From: Anthoceros angustus
Taxonomy: Eukaryota > Streptophyta > Anthocerotopsida > Anthocerotales > Anthocerotaceae
Reading direction: 5' to 3'
Length of the DNA stretch: 64,000 bases
Assembly (NCBI GenBank): GCA_010909165.1
Contig: MU008218.1
Location: 124,001-188,000 of the forward strand
Part shown: in pieces, positions 1-11,100 of the stretch
Layout: every line of letters begins with the position of its first letter
How positions within the stretch are numbered: the first letter of the stretch is position 1
Position numbers and translations under genes: made by a program
Notes under the pieces: model-generated
The model's database searches: none
What the model was told of the DNA's origin: nothing
What the model saw: only the letters and a program-made list of their open reading frames with translations

Positions 1-390
1 AACCCAGCCATACTTGGGACTCTAGCGGGCTCCATTTTGGTTCGGAAAGCAGCGCAAGAAGCATTTTCAAAACACAGGCGAGGGATGCTAACCACCGATT
101 TGATAGAGTTTCTCGCTCTCAGGTACGATTCCCTACCAGCCTTGTTCGTTGGGCACTAGACTATTTGTAGGGGACTGAGGGCAAGCCTGCGAAGGTGTTT
201 AAATGCAATCCGCTTACGACGCTGTTTCCTTATTGCTGTAGTATGGATGAACTGTTCCCTGCTACACGCTGAAGCTGCCGACCCCAGCAGAAGGTGTTGT
301 CGAGCACATCGTTGTAGCTCCGTGTTATAACGGCATTGTCAAATTGTTTCTCTGGCAAACTGTTCAAGAGGCCGTCTGTAAGACAGAAAT
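1..390. other. 3' flank of the transporter gene, no gene seen
   Basis: This stretch lies beyond the stop codon of the minus-strand transporter and should hold its 3' UTR. I see no open frame with recognisable protein similarity and no repeat. Confidence 0.5.
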
Positions 391-2897
391 TCATGCTCTA
401 TCTCCAACGGGTGCATACTCGAAACCTGTTCTCCAGAATCCACCGAAACCGCTTTGTCTAGCTGCTCTGTCGAGCCACAGTTGCTCAACTTCTTGGAAGG
501 ACAGGCCCTTTGTTTCTGGAACAGCAACTAGAACAAACCAGATTGCCAACACTGCCAACATTAGGAAAACGACGAAAGTGGTGGATGTCCCCAGGAGTTC
601 CACCAACGATAAGAAAGTCTGTGCGACCAGAAGGTTTGCCAACCAGTTGGCTGTAGCTGCAATACCGCTGCAGACGCCCCGGAGATGTGCGGGATAAATT
701 TCTGAATTCACAGCCCATGGTACTGGCCCCATGCCCGGGGCAAAAGCTGCTATGTAGAGAGCAAGCCCAGCCAAAGCCAACCACCCATAGCGGCCGGGGC
801 AACCCTGAGTGAACCAAGACCCAGATGCCACTGTCGTGCAAACGTCACCAACTGTGATGTTCTGAACTACACAACTTCCAAGAGTCCCCTGTGTCAAAAC
901 AACAGAGGACACAATCAAACTCACTGAATGCTGACAGGTGACAGCAAATAAAGATAATCTCAGAGGTGTGTACCTGGCTGGTTGAAGGCAAGCAGAATCC
1001 ACAACCTGCTTGAAGACAGGTATAGCATGTAGAAGCAACATCGTGTGACACTGGGCAGAAGTCGGAAGGTTTGAATACTTCAGTGTCCCAGCTGACTAGA
1101 GGAGAGTCCCTTGCTGTTAGGTGGAAAGACAGAGATAATACGGCTAGAGCTATAATCACCCCTGTCAAACTCATAATCGCAAGGTTCCTCCGTCCTTTCC
1201 TGTCTATCAAGATAATGCCTACGATGGTTCCAACAGCATTCAAGCCAGCCACAGCTGAAGATAACAGCACTGCAGTTTGATGTGAGGCGATCCCAGCAAG
1301 TTCCACAATCGAGGGGCTGTAGTACATCACCGTATTTATCCCAACCAGCTGCTGAAAGATCTGAAGACATGAATTAAACCCGTGGTTAGTGGTACAAACG
1401 AAGATTGTAACTGCACGTGATGAATGGACAAAATGAAGTACTGATGAATCTGTTTCTACGTTTGCTGAGTGGTTTGTGAAAGTTTTCTTAACGAGTTAGC
1501 TCGGTACCTGCATGCCAATACCTGCTATAAGCGCCAACCTTAGTTCCTTCTTTTGGAAAAGATCTGTTCTGGTGAAAGGTTTCTGATGAAGATCTTCCTC
1601 TGCTTCAGCGAGAATTACCTCAAGCTCATGTTTTAGCTTGTCTGGGGGGTGGATCTTCCTAACAGTGATGATTGCCTCATCAAACCGTTTCTGCAAGCAA
1701 AAACCACGCTGCCAATCTTAGTGAACAATTACAGACCTAAGTAGCATCTGGTGGATTGCTAGTTGGACACACCTGAGTGAGTAGCCATCGTGGAGATTCT
1801 GGCAGGAAAACAAAAGTAATAGCTTGTAAAACGGCGGGTAATCCTGCTACTCCCAACATCCAGCGCCAGGTGCCTGGAACCTTCACCAATGACGGCTTGA
1901 TATTAGAAAAACTCGTTGGTATAAGTCAAGCATAATGGCCTAGTCATAGGCAGAAGAGTTTTCCAACCCTGGGAAGCGGGGATGCATGATAGAAGCGAGC
2001 ATGCATGATATGTAGAAAGAGCTGAGAGAAGCTCCATACATGAGTGAAGCCATAATTCCCAATGTAGGAAACAAACTGTCCAGTCGTGATCATCAGGACG
2101 TTAACAGTCACTAACGCGCCACGCTGATCCGTGGGTGATGCTTCAGCGATGTACAGAGGAGCCGACATTGATGCTGCACCTATTCCTAATCCCACTATGA
2201 ACCTGCCTAGAAGTAAAATGTAGGAGTTGAAAGCAGCAGCCATAATTGCTGCACCAAGTGCAAAAACAAAATCCGACATAAGAATGGTTGGCTTGCGCCC
2301 GAAATAATCGTTCATACGACCACCCACAAAAGCACCAACTACAGCTCCAGCTATAGCCATGCTCACAATGGTTTCCTGCAGATCACAACGTTTCTTTCAT
2401 CATGATGTAAAACCTGAAGGATCAAACAACCCGACCTCGCCAGACAACTGGCTCACTCCTTGCCTGAAATAGATGCAGCACACCTGTAGGAATGTACTCT
2501 GCCCCACTTCAATGAATTCGTCTTTGATATACAAAAGTGCACCGGAGATGACTCCTGCGTTGTCCAGGAACCAGAAAAGGAGCCATCAAGGACTAATGCA
2601 GACATAACTGGTAACGAACTCCAATCCAATAGGCGGAGGGGAGAGATCGTTGAAGTTGTGTGCGATCCCACCTGTGTCGTAGCCAAACAAGAATCCTCCA
2701 ATTCCAGCTGCAAAAGTAAGCATCAGCACATAGGCCTCGGCACTACGACCAGTTCCGGCCGCACCTTGACTCAGAGCTTCAGCTGCGTCTCTCCATGCAT
2801 TTAGTTCCTCTTCCTCTGTGACACCTGAATTCGAGTCGCCAGCAACCGGTACTGCTCCTTGGGCTTCCGCCAGAAAAATCTCCTTCCCTCTCGCCAT
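391..2897 (-). CDS. Inositol transporter (INT family, MFS sugar porter), 7 exons
   Basis: Membrane H+/inositol symporter of the major facilitator sugar-porter family. Exons on the minus strand: 2897-2672, 2554-2484, 2375-2040, 1880-1773, 1690-1508, 1351-974, 888-391. All introns are GT-AG, the frame is unbroken and the product is 599 aa. The start at 2897 precedes an acidic N-terminus and the first membrane span, with FGYDTG across the exon 1/2 junction. The MNDYFGRKP loop, [16 protein letters not shown], the DRKGRR loop and the C-terminal VPETKGLSF are all visible. A long extracellular loop in exons 6-7 carries several cysteines ([12 protein letters not shown] and neighbours), typical of INT2/INT3-type plant carriers rather than hexose carriers. 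Plant INTs are usually about 500-580 aa, so this is full length. The exact substrate (myo-inositol or another cyclitol) is inferred from family only. Confidence 0.93.
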
Positions 2898-3269
2898 GGC
2901 CAGCGTCCGTCCTCACGGTCGGAGTCACATCACCCGGATCCTTCCTTACGTTCGCAGCGACAAACGCCGGATACCCACCAACAGACCTGTGCTCCCGCGC
3001 TGGCGAGGGGCTGGGTTTCGACCCGCGAAATTGGTCAGGATAGCAACCCGTGGAATTTGCTGACCTACTGACGTGGTCTCGGCTGCAATTGTGCAACGCA
3101 GCGAGTGTGAGAAGACAGCAGAGCTGTGAAATAGAACTGTGCCCAGTAAAAGGACGCGTATATAAAAATGTTCCGGACCGCCGAAGAAAAGCCGAGAAGG
3201 AGCTCAATCGAGGCTGCATCGGCAAGGGATGTAAGTACATTCGGTTGAGGTGAAGAGGGTAAGGTGACA
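2898..3269. promoter_or_regulatory. Intergenic: transporter promoter and L15 3' flank
   Basis: 372 bp between the L15 stop and the transporter start, both on the minus strand. An AT-rich patch (tatata near 3160) could serve as a TATA element for the transporter, but this is only a position-based guess. Confidence 0.3.
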
Positions 3270-4479
3270 TCACACAGAGGGACCGGCGCTCTGTGCTGTT
3301 TGCTCAACTCTCTTCAGAGGAGAAGGCAGACGTCCAGTAGCGTCGACTTTGGGTACAATCTTCAAAGGGGGACGCGCAGGCTGTGGAAGCAGCCTGCCTT
3401 TCTTCTCGAACCAGGTGGGGTCTAGGAGAGCCTTCAGACCGAGATCATTGTAATGCACTCTGGTGACGGTACCTCCTGCTGCTTCCACTGCAGCCTTAGC
3501 TCGCTCAGAAACTCGGCTGACCTGAGATTTTTCACCTGGTTAGAGTGAAAATCCACCTTCGCCAACGGGGCATCAGTGTAGGGAATTCGCAACCATGAGC
3601 ATACCTCAAAATTGATGGGAAAGTTAAAATGCTGTGATCCCTTCCCGAGTAACTTCACACCATCCTTGATCTTCTTTCCTAGAGCACCAGCTTCCTGTGG
3701 AGAGTACGGTCAGTGAATACAAAGCTAAGACAGCAGCAAAGATGCATTTCAAGGACGAGTAACCGTCTTCAGCACCTTCAACGTTTTCATGGTCACCAGC
3801 TCCGAGGGATTGAGGCGACCTTTCTTCACAAGGTCTGTAATGGTCTCCAAGTTCACTGGCTGTGCTGCACCAGAGCACCATAACCACACTTGTTCTCAGA
3901 TCAAAAGCGCAACCCTAATCCTCCTCAACTAGCCCATTGCTACACAGCAGCTGCTCCGACCAAAAACAGCACAAACAAGATGCCCATGCCAAGCCGAGGC
4001 ATGCCATGCCATTCCATGCAAGCTCTCTTCCACCCTAACCCTAACCGGAGAGCTGTGCATGCCTTGAAGGACTGCCCGAAATGGTTGTTGAATCCACGCT
4101 TGGGAATGCGAAGACGGAGAGGCGTCTGGCCACCCTCGAACCCTATCCTGGGGTTCCGCCCGCTGCGTGCCTTCTGCCCCTTGTGCCCCCTCCCCGCAGT
4201 TTTCCCTTTCCCAGACCCGATACCACGCCCCAGCCGCGTCTTGGGCTGCCTGGCCCCCTCATTGTCCCGCAGCGCATTGAGCGGCAGCAAGCCCTCGGCA
4301 GGAATGGTTTGCCCCTCCTTCAGCTTCACCAGCCTGTAAGCCCGACACCCCGCGCCGCTCCGTCCAGCAAACGCCGCTGCCGGATCTCCCACCACCGCAT
4401 TCCGCGCAATCAAGCCCTGCACAAGCAGCCTCCCGATCCCCCGCCTCCTCATTCTTCCCCGCACTTCAAGCTCAAGCAA
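3270..4479 (-). CDS. Ribosomal protein L15 (uL15), mitochondrial type, 4 exons
   Basis: Large-subunit ribosomal protein uL15 of bacterial type, probably for mitochondrial ribosomes. Exons on the minus strand: 4479-4063, 3859-3776, 3694-3605, 3521-3270, giving 280 aa in frame. The arginine-rich N-terminus ([13 protein letters not shown]) looks like a targeting presequence. The L15 core follows: [21 protein letters not shown], then [20 protein letters not shown] and the C-terminal [18 protein letters not shown]. The family resemblance is closer to the plant mitochondrial L15 group, whose tail continues past the bacterial end ([10 protein letters not shown]...), than to the plastid one; the assignment to mitochondrion is inference. 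Intron 1 seems to use a GC donor (4062-4061), the only site that joins the L15 core in frame to PVNLETI. Confidence 0.93.
4033..4046. promoter_or_regulatory. Telo-box-like motif in L15 intron 1
   Basis: Two back-to-back ccctaa units lie just inside the first intron of L15. In plants, telo-boxes (AAACCCTAA-like) near transcription starts are known in ribosomal protein genes. Location and sequence fit; function is inferred. Confidence 0.4.
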
Positions 4480-5079
4480 TAGCCCACAACAACCTCATCC
4501 TCCTCGGCCTCCACACGCCGATCACGCATCCATCCACGGACTGCTCGGCTGGAAGCATAGGCAGTCCCCGCCGCTGCTGTGAAACGAAACAAGATCCCGC
4601 CCACAAAATGCCCGTTTCACACAAGCACCACATGCAAGCAATGCATACGTGTATATATATGTACTCCCAAAGAGAGATGGGAAGTCCCATCTCCACACCG
4701 GGCGCTGGGAACAACCCTCTAGAGACCATCATACATAAATTACAATATACGAAATAGTTTTTATTAAGGAAAGAGGAGATGGGTCTATTAAAGGATATTG
4801 AAGGGAGATCTCAAGGGTCACAACTAAGTTTTTTTAATCTAAAGTCACCTATATTATCTATATAACTCAAAAGATTGAATGGTCTATATATTATTCAACA
4901 TGCATATATATGTATATATACATATGCACACTATACACCTCCTTTATGCAGGTCATGCCATTCATAGACATAGTGTGTTGCATGTTCGAAATACAAGTCT
5001 TACTACCTACTTTAGAAAGATCACTCCTACATGCCATGACAATTCCCAGAACAAAGTCTTACTAGCTACTTCAGCATAC
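4480..5079. other. Intergenic, AT-rich microsatellite, no gene seen
   Basis: L15 promoter side followed by AT-rich DNA with a tatatgtatata microsatellite near 4,900-4,925. A short unit containing cactcctacatgccatgac occurs at about 5,023 and again after the LINE tail, at about 5,428 and 5,490, so the LINE landed inside a small repeat cluster. Confidence 0.4.
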
Positions 5080-5416
5080 TTCCGACAACGGGTTTCAATT
5101 GCACTTCAACGGGCGCTCTCAACGGCGATCCTCCACAAGGCGGCGACAATAGGTGACGCATCTTTCTTTAACCTCCGTGGTTTGCAGGCCATTTATTCTT
5201 CCTGCATATGACATTGTGGGTGCAATAGGTGACTTTAGGTAGGGAGCTTAGTTGCTCTTCTCCACCTCGACCCCCCCTGGTCCCCTTTGGTTGTCCCTAG
5301 GTAGGGAGCTTAGTTGCTCCTCTTCACCTTAACCCCCTGGTCCCCTTTGGTTGTCCCCTCTTAGATGGGCTTTTCCCATCGGTTTTTCACCTCAATAAAA
5401 ACCTTTTTTTTTTTCT
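5080..5416 (+). mobile_element. 5'-truncated LINE 3' tail (copy 1)
   Basis: A fragment of a non-LTR retrotransposon. It encodes YFRQRVSIALQRALSTAIL, which matches FFRQRVSIA...SALTNAI in the longer LINE at 19.8-21.0 kb. After the stop comes a 3' UTR with two tandem copies of a roughly 61-bp unit (tagggagcttagttgctc... at 5,237 and 5,299). A gatgggcttttcccat stretch and aataaa follow, then a T-run. The short sequence cttcag occurs on both sides, compatible with a target-site duplication. The shared 3' end shows that both fragments belong to one family. Confidence 0.7.
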
Positions 5417-6915
5417 TCAGAAATATCACTCCTACATGCCATGACAATTCCCAGAACAAGAGCAGAGACAATTACTACCTACTTCAAAAATATCACTCCT
5501 ACATGTCATGATATGCCCTTCCCAGAACAAGACACACCCTTCCTAGAACAAGAGCGGAGACGAGCTCTTGTGTTCCTTGAAATAGAAGGATCCAAAAGGA
5601 TGGACCGAAAGCCTGGTCGAGTTATTTGTCAAGCAAGGATGCCTACAACTCCTGAAACCATCGTTGAGGAAGGTCATGATAATAAGAGTGCTGCCTTGCT
5701 TTCGTTGATAACATGTCTCTAGGTTGTCTCAGGGACACTTGAAGAGGAACCCTAGTACAAAGTCCTCCAAAAAGAGTTCATCGTGAAGCAAGAAACGTGA
5801 GGCTAGAACAAAGCTCAGCTGCCCAAAAACACCGCTGGTGAGGATTCCTCCATGGAAACCAAACCTGTCCCGCCATAAGCTATTGGCAAGGATGTTTACC
5901 GACATGCAACATTGTCTGCTGGACACTCAAAAGCCCCTGGGTCTAGAATGTGACACCCATGATCTTCTTGTCAAACTCCTTTAGATGCGAGAGAAGAATT
6001 GTAGGTCCTCCAGCAAAGGAAGGTTTTTGATGTGGGAAAGGTTATCTGCCAAGGCCCGGTCTAGGTCTAAAAAGCTCTGGACAAAGTAGAGATCACCAAA
6101 AGGGATACCAAAAATCTCTAACCCTGGAGGAGAAGTAATAGACTCAGCACTTGGAGAGCTTGCCCTAAAAATCTTAGCATCACAGATTATGTAAGAAGAA
6201 CTTAAAGGCCTCCTCTTGACCTTGTCCCTTGGCCCTGTGATGCCAAAATAGTGTGGCAATGAAGAAAAGACATAATCACGTATCGAGGAGGAGTCCTTGA
6301 TAGAGCGGGCCCGATAGTGAGCAAGGGGAGCACCTCTTAAAGGCTCACCTTGCCTCGTTCCGTGGCCGATTCCAAAACTTTAAACACCACGTCCCGAGGG
6401 TACCATCCATACATAGATTAACGTAAAGATTTTCGCCAATGCATGAATGTATGGATGTCTAGTGTCTACCTACGCAGCGGCGGTTGGATGGAAATCCATA
6501 TGTTTGGTGTCTCCAATTTTAAAGCGAACGACGAACGTTGACCGAGCCTCAAGGGGCCTGGGGACTCGGAGCTTGCCGGGAAGGGCAGAGCGGTCCCGTG
6601 TGCTCGTCCTTCTGGCTCTACCGCTCTCGATCGGTGCAGTCCGGGCGAGACGATTCAAGGAATCAGAATGTGAGACTCTGGGTTTTGGAATCACAAGTGG
6701 TTTCCTGCTATGCTGGCTGGAGGAAATCGCGAGCTAGCATTGCAGCATTTTCTGAGGCCAGAGATCTGAGGCGAGAGCGGCTGCTGACGGCAGGCGCAAG
6801 GAGATTTCTTGCGGTTTCGGACTTCACAGCTGCGGTTTGTTGCAGCAGGCCCGATCCGACCTGCCGTGGTTGTGTTTTGTGGAATTCTGGTTTTGGAGCT
6901 TGGGAAGGAGGCAGG
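5417..6915. other. Intergenic and P4H 5' region, no recognisable gene
   Basis: Contains the second part of the short repeat cluster (5,420-5,560). Small open frames on the minus strand (5,729-5,926 and 5,981-6,259) match nothing I know. From about 6,450 the base composition becomes gene-like and should hold the promoter and 5' UTR of the hydroxylase. The hydroxylase frame stays open upstream to 6,538. Confidence 0.4.
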
Positions 6916-7815
6916 ATGAGGACGGGGAACCGGAGGCACGGCGGGTGGGGGGCACGCTCTCCGTGGACGCTGGTGCTGGTTTTGTTGATGATTTTGTCCT
7001 CGTTTTTGCTCGTGTTGCTAGCGCTGGGGATTGTAGGAGTTCCGTCAGGGTTGGATGGGACCTCGGAAGTTGCCAAGGGGGCAGAGGTGGCTCTGCATCT
7101 GCCTGACGTGGTGAATGCGGTAGCGCATGGGCAGAAGGGTGTGCAGCATGAGGAGCAGGGGCCGAGGAAGAGGTGGACCGAGGTTTTGTCGTGGGAGCCC
7201 AGGGCTTTCCTGTACCACAATTTTCTGACGAAGAAGGAGTGCGAGCATCTGATCGGCTTGGCGGAGCCTAGCATGGTGAAGTCCACAGTGGTGGACAGTT
7301 CCACGGGTCGGAGCAAGGATAGCCGGGTTAGGACCAGCTCGGGGACGTTTTTGAACCGGGGTGAGGATGCTGTGGTTGCAGAGATCGAGCGCAGGATTGC
7401 GGAGTTCACTTTTGTGCCGGTTGAGCACGGGGAAGGGTTGCAGGTGCTGCACTATGAAGTGGGGCAGAAATATGAGGCTCATTTCGACTACTTTCATGAC
7501 ACCGTCAACACCAAGAATGGTGGCCAGAGGATTGCCACGCTGCTCATGTATTTGAGTGATGTGGAGGCTGGAGGGGAGACGGTCTTCCCTGCAGCCAAGA
7601 CGAATAATACCCTAGAAGGGTATGAGATGTCGGAGTGTGGACATTCGGGGCTCGCTGTGCGGCCTGTCATGGGTGATGCACTTCTCTTTTGGAGCATGAC
7701 GCCTGAAGCTCAGCTAGATCCTACCAGCTTACATGGGGGATGTCCAGTTATCAGAGGCAACAAATGGTCGGCGACAAAGTGGATGCATCTTCATCACTAT
7801 GCTGTGCATAATTAA
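6916..7815 (+). CDS. Prolyl 4-hydroxylase (2-oxoglutarate/Fe(II) dioxygenase), single exon
   Basis: Hydroxylates proline in secretory-pathway proteins such as extensins and AGPs, using O2, 2-oxoglutarate, Fe(II) and ascorbate. The 299-aa product has a basic N-terminus and one membrane anchor (about residues 18-42), as in type II P4Hs of ER and Golgi. The catalytic jelly-roll runs from about 93 to 296. The iron site is H189, D191 (AHFDYFHD) and H273 (SLHGGCPV), and K283 in GNKWSATKW should bind 2-oxoglutarate. I chose ATG 6916 because it places the anchor next to the N-terminus. The frame is open 378 nt further up, but that extension has no family similarity. The gene has no intron, whereas its neighbours have 4-18 exons. 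It converges with MSH2, with 345 bp between the stops. Confidence 0.95.
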   Translation: MRTGNRRHGGWGARSPWTLVLVLLMILSSFLLVLLALGIVGVPSGLDGTSEVAKGAEVALHLPDVVNAVAHGQKGVQHEEQGPRKRWTEVLSWEPRAFLYHNFLTKKECEHLIGLAEPSMVKSTVVDSSTGRSKDSRVRTSSGTFLNRGEDAVVAEIERRIAEFTFVPVEHGEGLQVLHYEVGQKYEAHFDYFHDTVNTKNGGQRIATLLMYLSDVEAGGETVFPAAKTNNTLEGYEMSECGHSGLAVRPVMGDALLFWSMTPEAQLDPTSLHGGCPVIRGNKWSATKWMHLHHYAVHN

Positions 7816-8160
7816 GTTTATGGTTGTATCTCTTAGCCGTGGCATTCATAACGGGGCACAACAGTATTTATGTGTCGGAGACCCAGGCCGGATACAACTT
7901 GTAGTTGCTCCGGAAGATAAAGGAGGTTGGAGAGGAGCGGTTGAAGGATGCTAGCACGAGAGATGCTGGCGGGAATTAGGAGCTAGTGAGGAATCTCTCT
8001 GGATGTCAGCTGTGTGCGATGCGAATTTCAAGGGATCGGAAGCACATTCTTCCAAGCAATCCCATGTCAGAAACCCCTGGTCACCCTGTTCCCAATAGCT
8101 TTGACTCTGAATTCTTATTGCTTGGGTATGGTGTGAACTCACACTTTGAATAGCTGCTAG
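7816..8160. other. Convergent 3' intergenic (P4H / MSH2)
   Basis: 345 bp shared by the 3' ends of two convergent genes. I see no further element in it. Confidence 0.5.
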
Positions 8161-11100
8161 CTACAAAAACTGCAGTAACCAGCTATTATCCTTGGCATCC
8201 TCATCCAAAGCCGCCTTCAGTTTTGCTACCTCTTGCACTGCCTTCTCGGGATCCATTTTGTCGAGAGGTAAAGCAGTGAAGTCTTGTAAAAATTTTCTGG
8301 CCCTTTGGGAGCCTAGTGCAATTTCATCAGGACTGCAGATACGCTTGCGCTTTGACCCAGCCTGTTAACAAGTTGAACAGACGTGATTCGTCAGTACGTT
8401 GCACTTTTGTCCACCCTTCATGAAAGCTGGATGTCGTCTTACCCCAACTACCATCTCATCATCCTTAGCTTGTGCAGGATGATCTCGGGAAAAATTTTCA
8501 AGCTCAGCAGCTTTTGCTCTAGCAACAGCCAGCACTGACTCTGGAAAATGAGCGTACTCAGCAACATGTATACCAAAACTTCGGTCGCAAGCCCCTTCCT
8601 CCACCTGCCCACGAGAGACAACCAACATGTAACTACCAGGCAGTCCTTGCACACGTTTGAATTTGTCTGCCAAAATCAAACAGATATTACCTTATACAAC
8701 ATGACTAACTTCCCAGATTTTTCGTCTATCTCAGCTGTGACATGGTAGTTAGCCACACCTGAAGGTTGACTTAGAAATTGTTCTTCTGGATCGGCCATCG
8801 CAGTCAGTTCATGGAAATGAGTTGCGAACAAAGTGGGTGCTCGAGTCACCTCCACTATGTATTCACAAATAGCCCTCGCTAACCCTGTGGGTACACTCAT
8901 CCATTAAATTAGTGGAACAGAAACTTGAGCCAGGAAAAAATTCGCTGAACGCATTCAAATAAAATCAGTCAACCTGATCAAGGACTTACCATATCCATCG
9001 TACGTGGAAGTACCCCGACCAAGCTCATCAATAATGATTAAGGATCTGTCAGTAGCTGTTTTCAAAATTGCAGCTGTCTCCAGCATTTCTGCCATGAAGG
9101 TCGAAACTCCCCTCAGCTGCATCATCGACAGGAGCATATATAAGGAACTCCTGCACTTCGGCAGAAGCCACTAAATCACGGAGAAGAAGATATTGCAGCA
9201 CTCCTTAATCAAGGACAGACATTCGAATCTAGGATCATGGGTGCACCTGACAGTCCCCTGCTCCAACTCGAGCAAAGACACAATCACGGATGCTAATATC
9301 CGCACTTTCACAGGGCACAAAGCAGCCAACCTGAGCCAGTAAAACATTTACTCCTACCTGAAACACAAGACCAACTGTCGGGTCAGAAGATTGACCGCTT
9401 TACACAACGTGACATTGCTGTTACAATCAGAACCCAGTAATCTCACCTGACGAATGAATGTGGATTTACCGCCCATATTAGGACCTGTAATAATCTGAAA
9501 CCAGCTCTTGCCCCTGACCTGTAGAATGGGTGCTAACAAACATAAATACCAGCACAAATGATGGAGCTAGAACCGATTACCATACAGGAATTGGAGAGAA
9601 AGGAATGTACCAAACAACAATCATTGGGAATGAAGTTCACAGTTTCCTGTGCTTCAACACAGGGATGGCGGCTACCTCTCAAAACAATATCTCCTTCAGT
9701 CTGCAACATTCCGGAAAGGGTTAGCAGATGCTTCACAGAGAATGAGCAAAATTACAATGTGCAGTTTCACAATTACCCCCAAAGTCATGGATGGTCGAGT
9801 ATATGGAGTCGGACTGGAAACGGCAAGGTCAGCAAAGCTCAAGAGGACATCCATGTCGGCTAAAAGCGATGCTACACCCTCAAATACCTGCACGCTTGAG
9901 TGTGTTAATGGAAGTGGCTATACTAAAAAACAATTCCATCACCTCGATCTACCCACAGCTCTCGGTCGAAGTGAGCAAGGAAAAACAAAAACTGGTATGG
10001 ACATATTATCAAATGCACCATAGGATGTTATACCCTAAGCAAACTGACCACAACTCTTAAGCATTTGAAACAGCCAACACGCTTGCCTTGCCATCCATCA
10101 CAGTAGGAATGCACTCAGTACACTCACTTCCACAAAAGTAGCTGCCACTTCGACCACCTTGTTTACAAGCTCTCGCTGGCGACTTGCATACTCCTCAGTC
10201 ATTTGCGTGAACTGCTCACTTAGCCGTCTCAACTTTGAGCTTGTGAACTTTATACCATCCTTTCGTGTTTCCAGGGTAATATACTGAGAGCTAAGCTTTT
10301 TGCGCACTTTCACCTCCTCCTTCTTGGTTATTCTGAAGACATAACCCCACTGAGAAGTTTTGTCCAATTTCAGAGTCTTTTCTGCTGAAAGATCCAGATC
10401 ATCGGCTGCTTGTTTGTGCACTGCCTGGATCTGACTTTCCACCTTGTCTCTGGCTGCCTTCAAGTCCTGCAAACTGCTGTCATATCCTGGAGCTATCATG
10501 TATTCACCCATTTCAAGTTGCTCCAAGTCAACAGCTGCCTCAACAAGGCCATCATACTTCCCAAGATGGTCAGGAGCAGTCCACACTTCCAGGGCTTCTG
10601 TGTAGCGCTTCTGCAAGTGTGACTGAAATTCACCTTCGTAGTGGCTGAGGACGTCCTTGATGAATGGCAACCTCATGCTTGCCTGTCCAAATGAAACACA
10701 GAGATGACCCTTTGTGGGGACAACATAAAACACCAATCCCTTTTGAACAAACCTGGCACAAAACTCTGCAAAACAGATGCATCGCAATCCAACAGGAAAA
10801 GCACAACCAGATAGCAGATTCACCTGGTAGAGCTTCACAACATCTTGCAGACTAGCTTTTCGTCTCTCAATTTTCCGTATTAGCCGTTCAATGTCAGGAA
10901 TCCGTTTCAGGTGCTGTCGCAGGTCCTGTCTCAGATCATTAGCCTCCACAAAGGCCTGCACTGTATCCAATCTCGAGAGAATGTCTTCAAGGTTCACTAG
11001 GGGTTGCTTTAACCAGTTCCTCAAGAGGCGCTTCCCCATTCCCAAAGTGCACGTTCGGTTCATCAAACCAAATAAGCTGAAATACTTGTTCACATCTGTC

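Noticed and set aside
4033-4046. Interstitial telomere from chromosome fusion
   Set aside because: Only two units, inside an intron of a ribosomal protein gene; a telo-box is the simpler reading.
5729-6259. Two small minus-strand frames upstream of P4H
   Set aside because: Short, no recognised motif, no splice continuity between them.
6538-6915. In-frame upstream extension of the prolyl 4-hydroxylase
   Set aside because: It would bury the membrane anchor 140 residues inside the protein and has no family similarity; ATG 6916 gives the usual type II layout.
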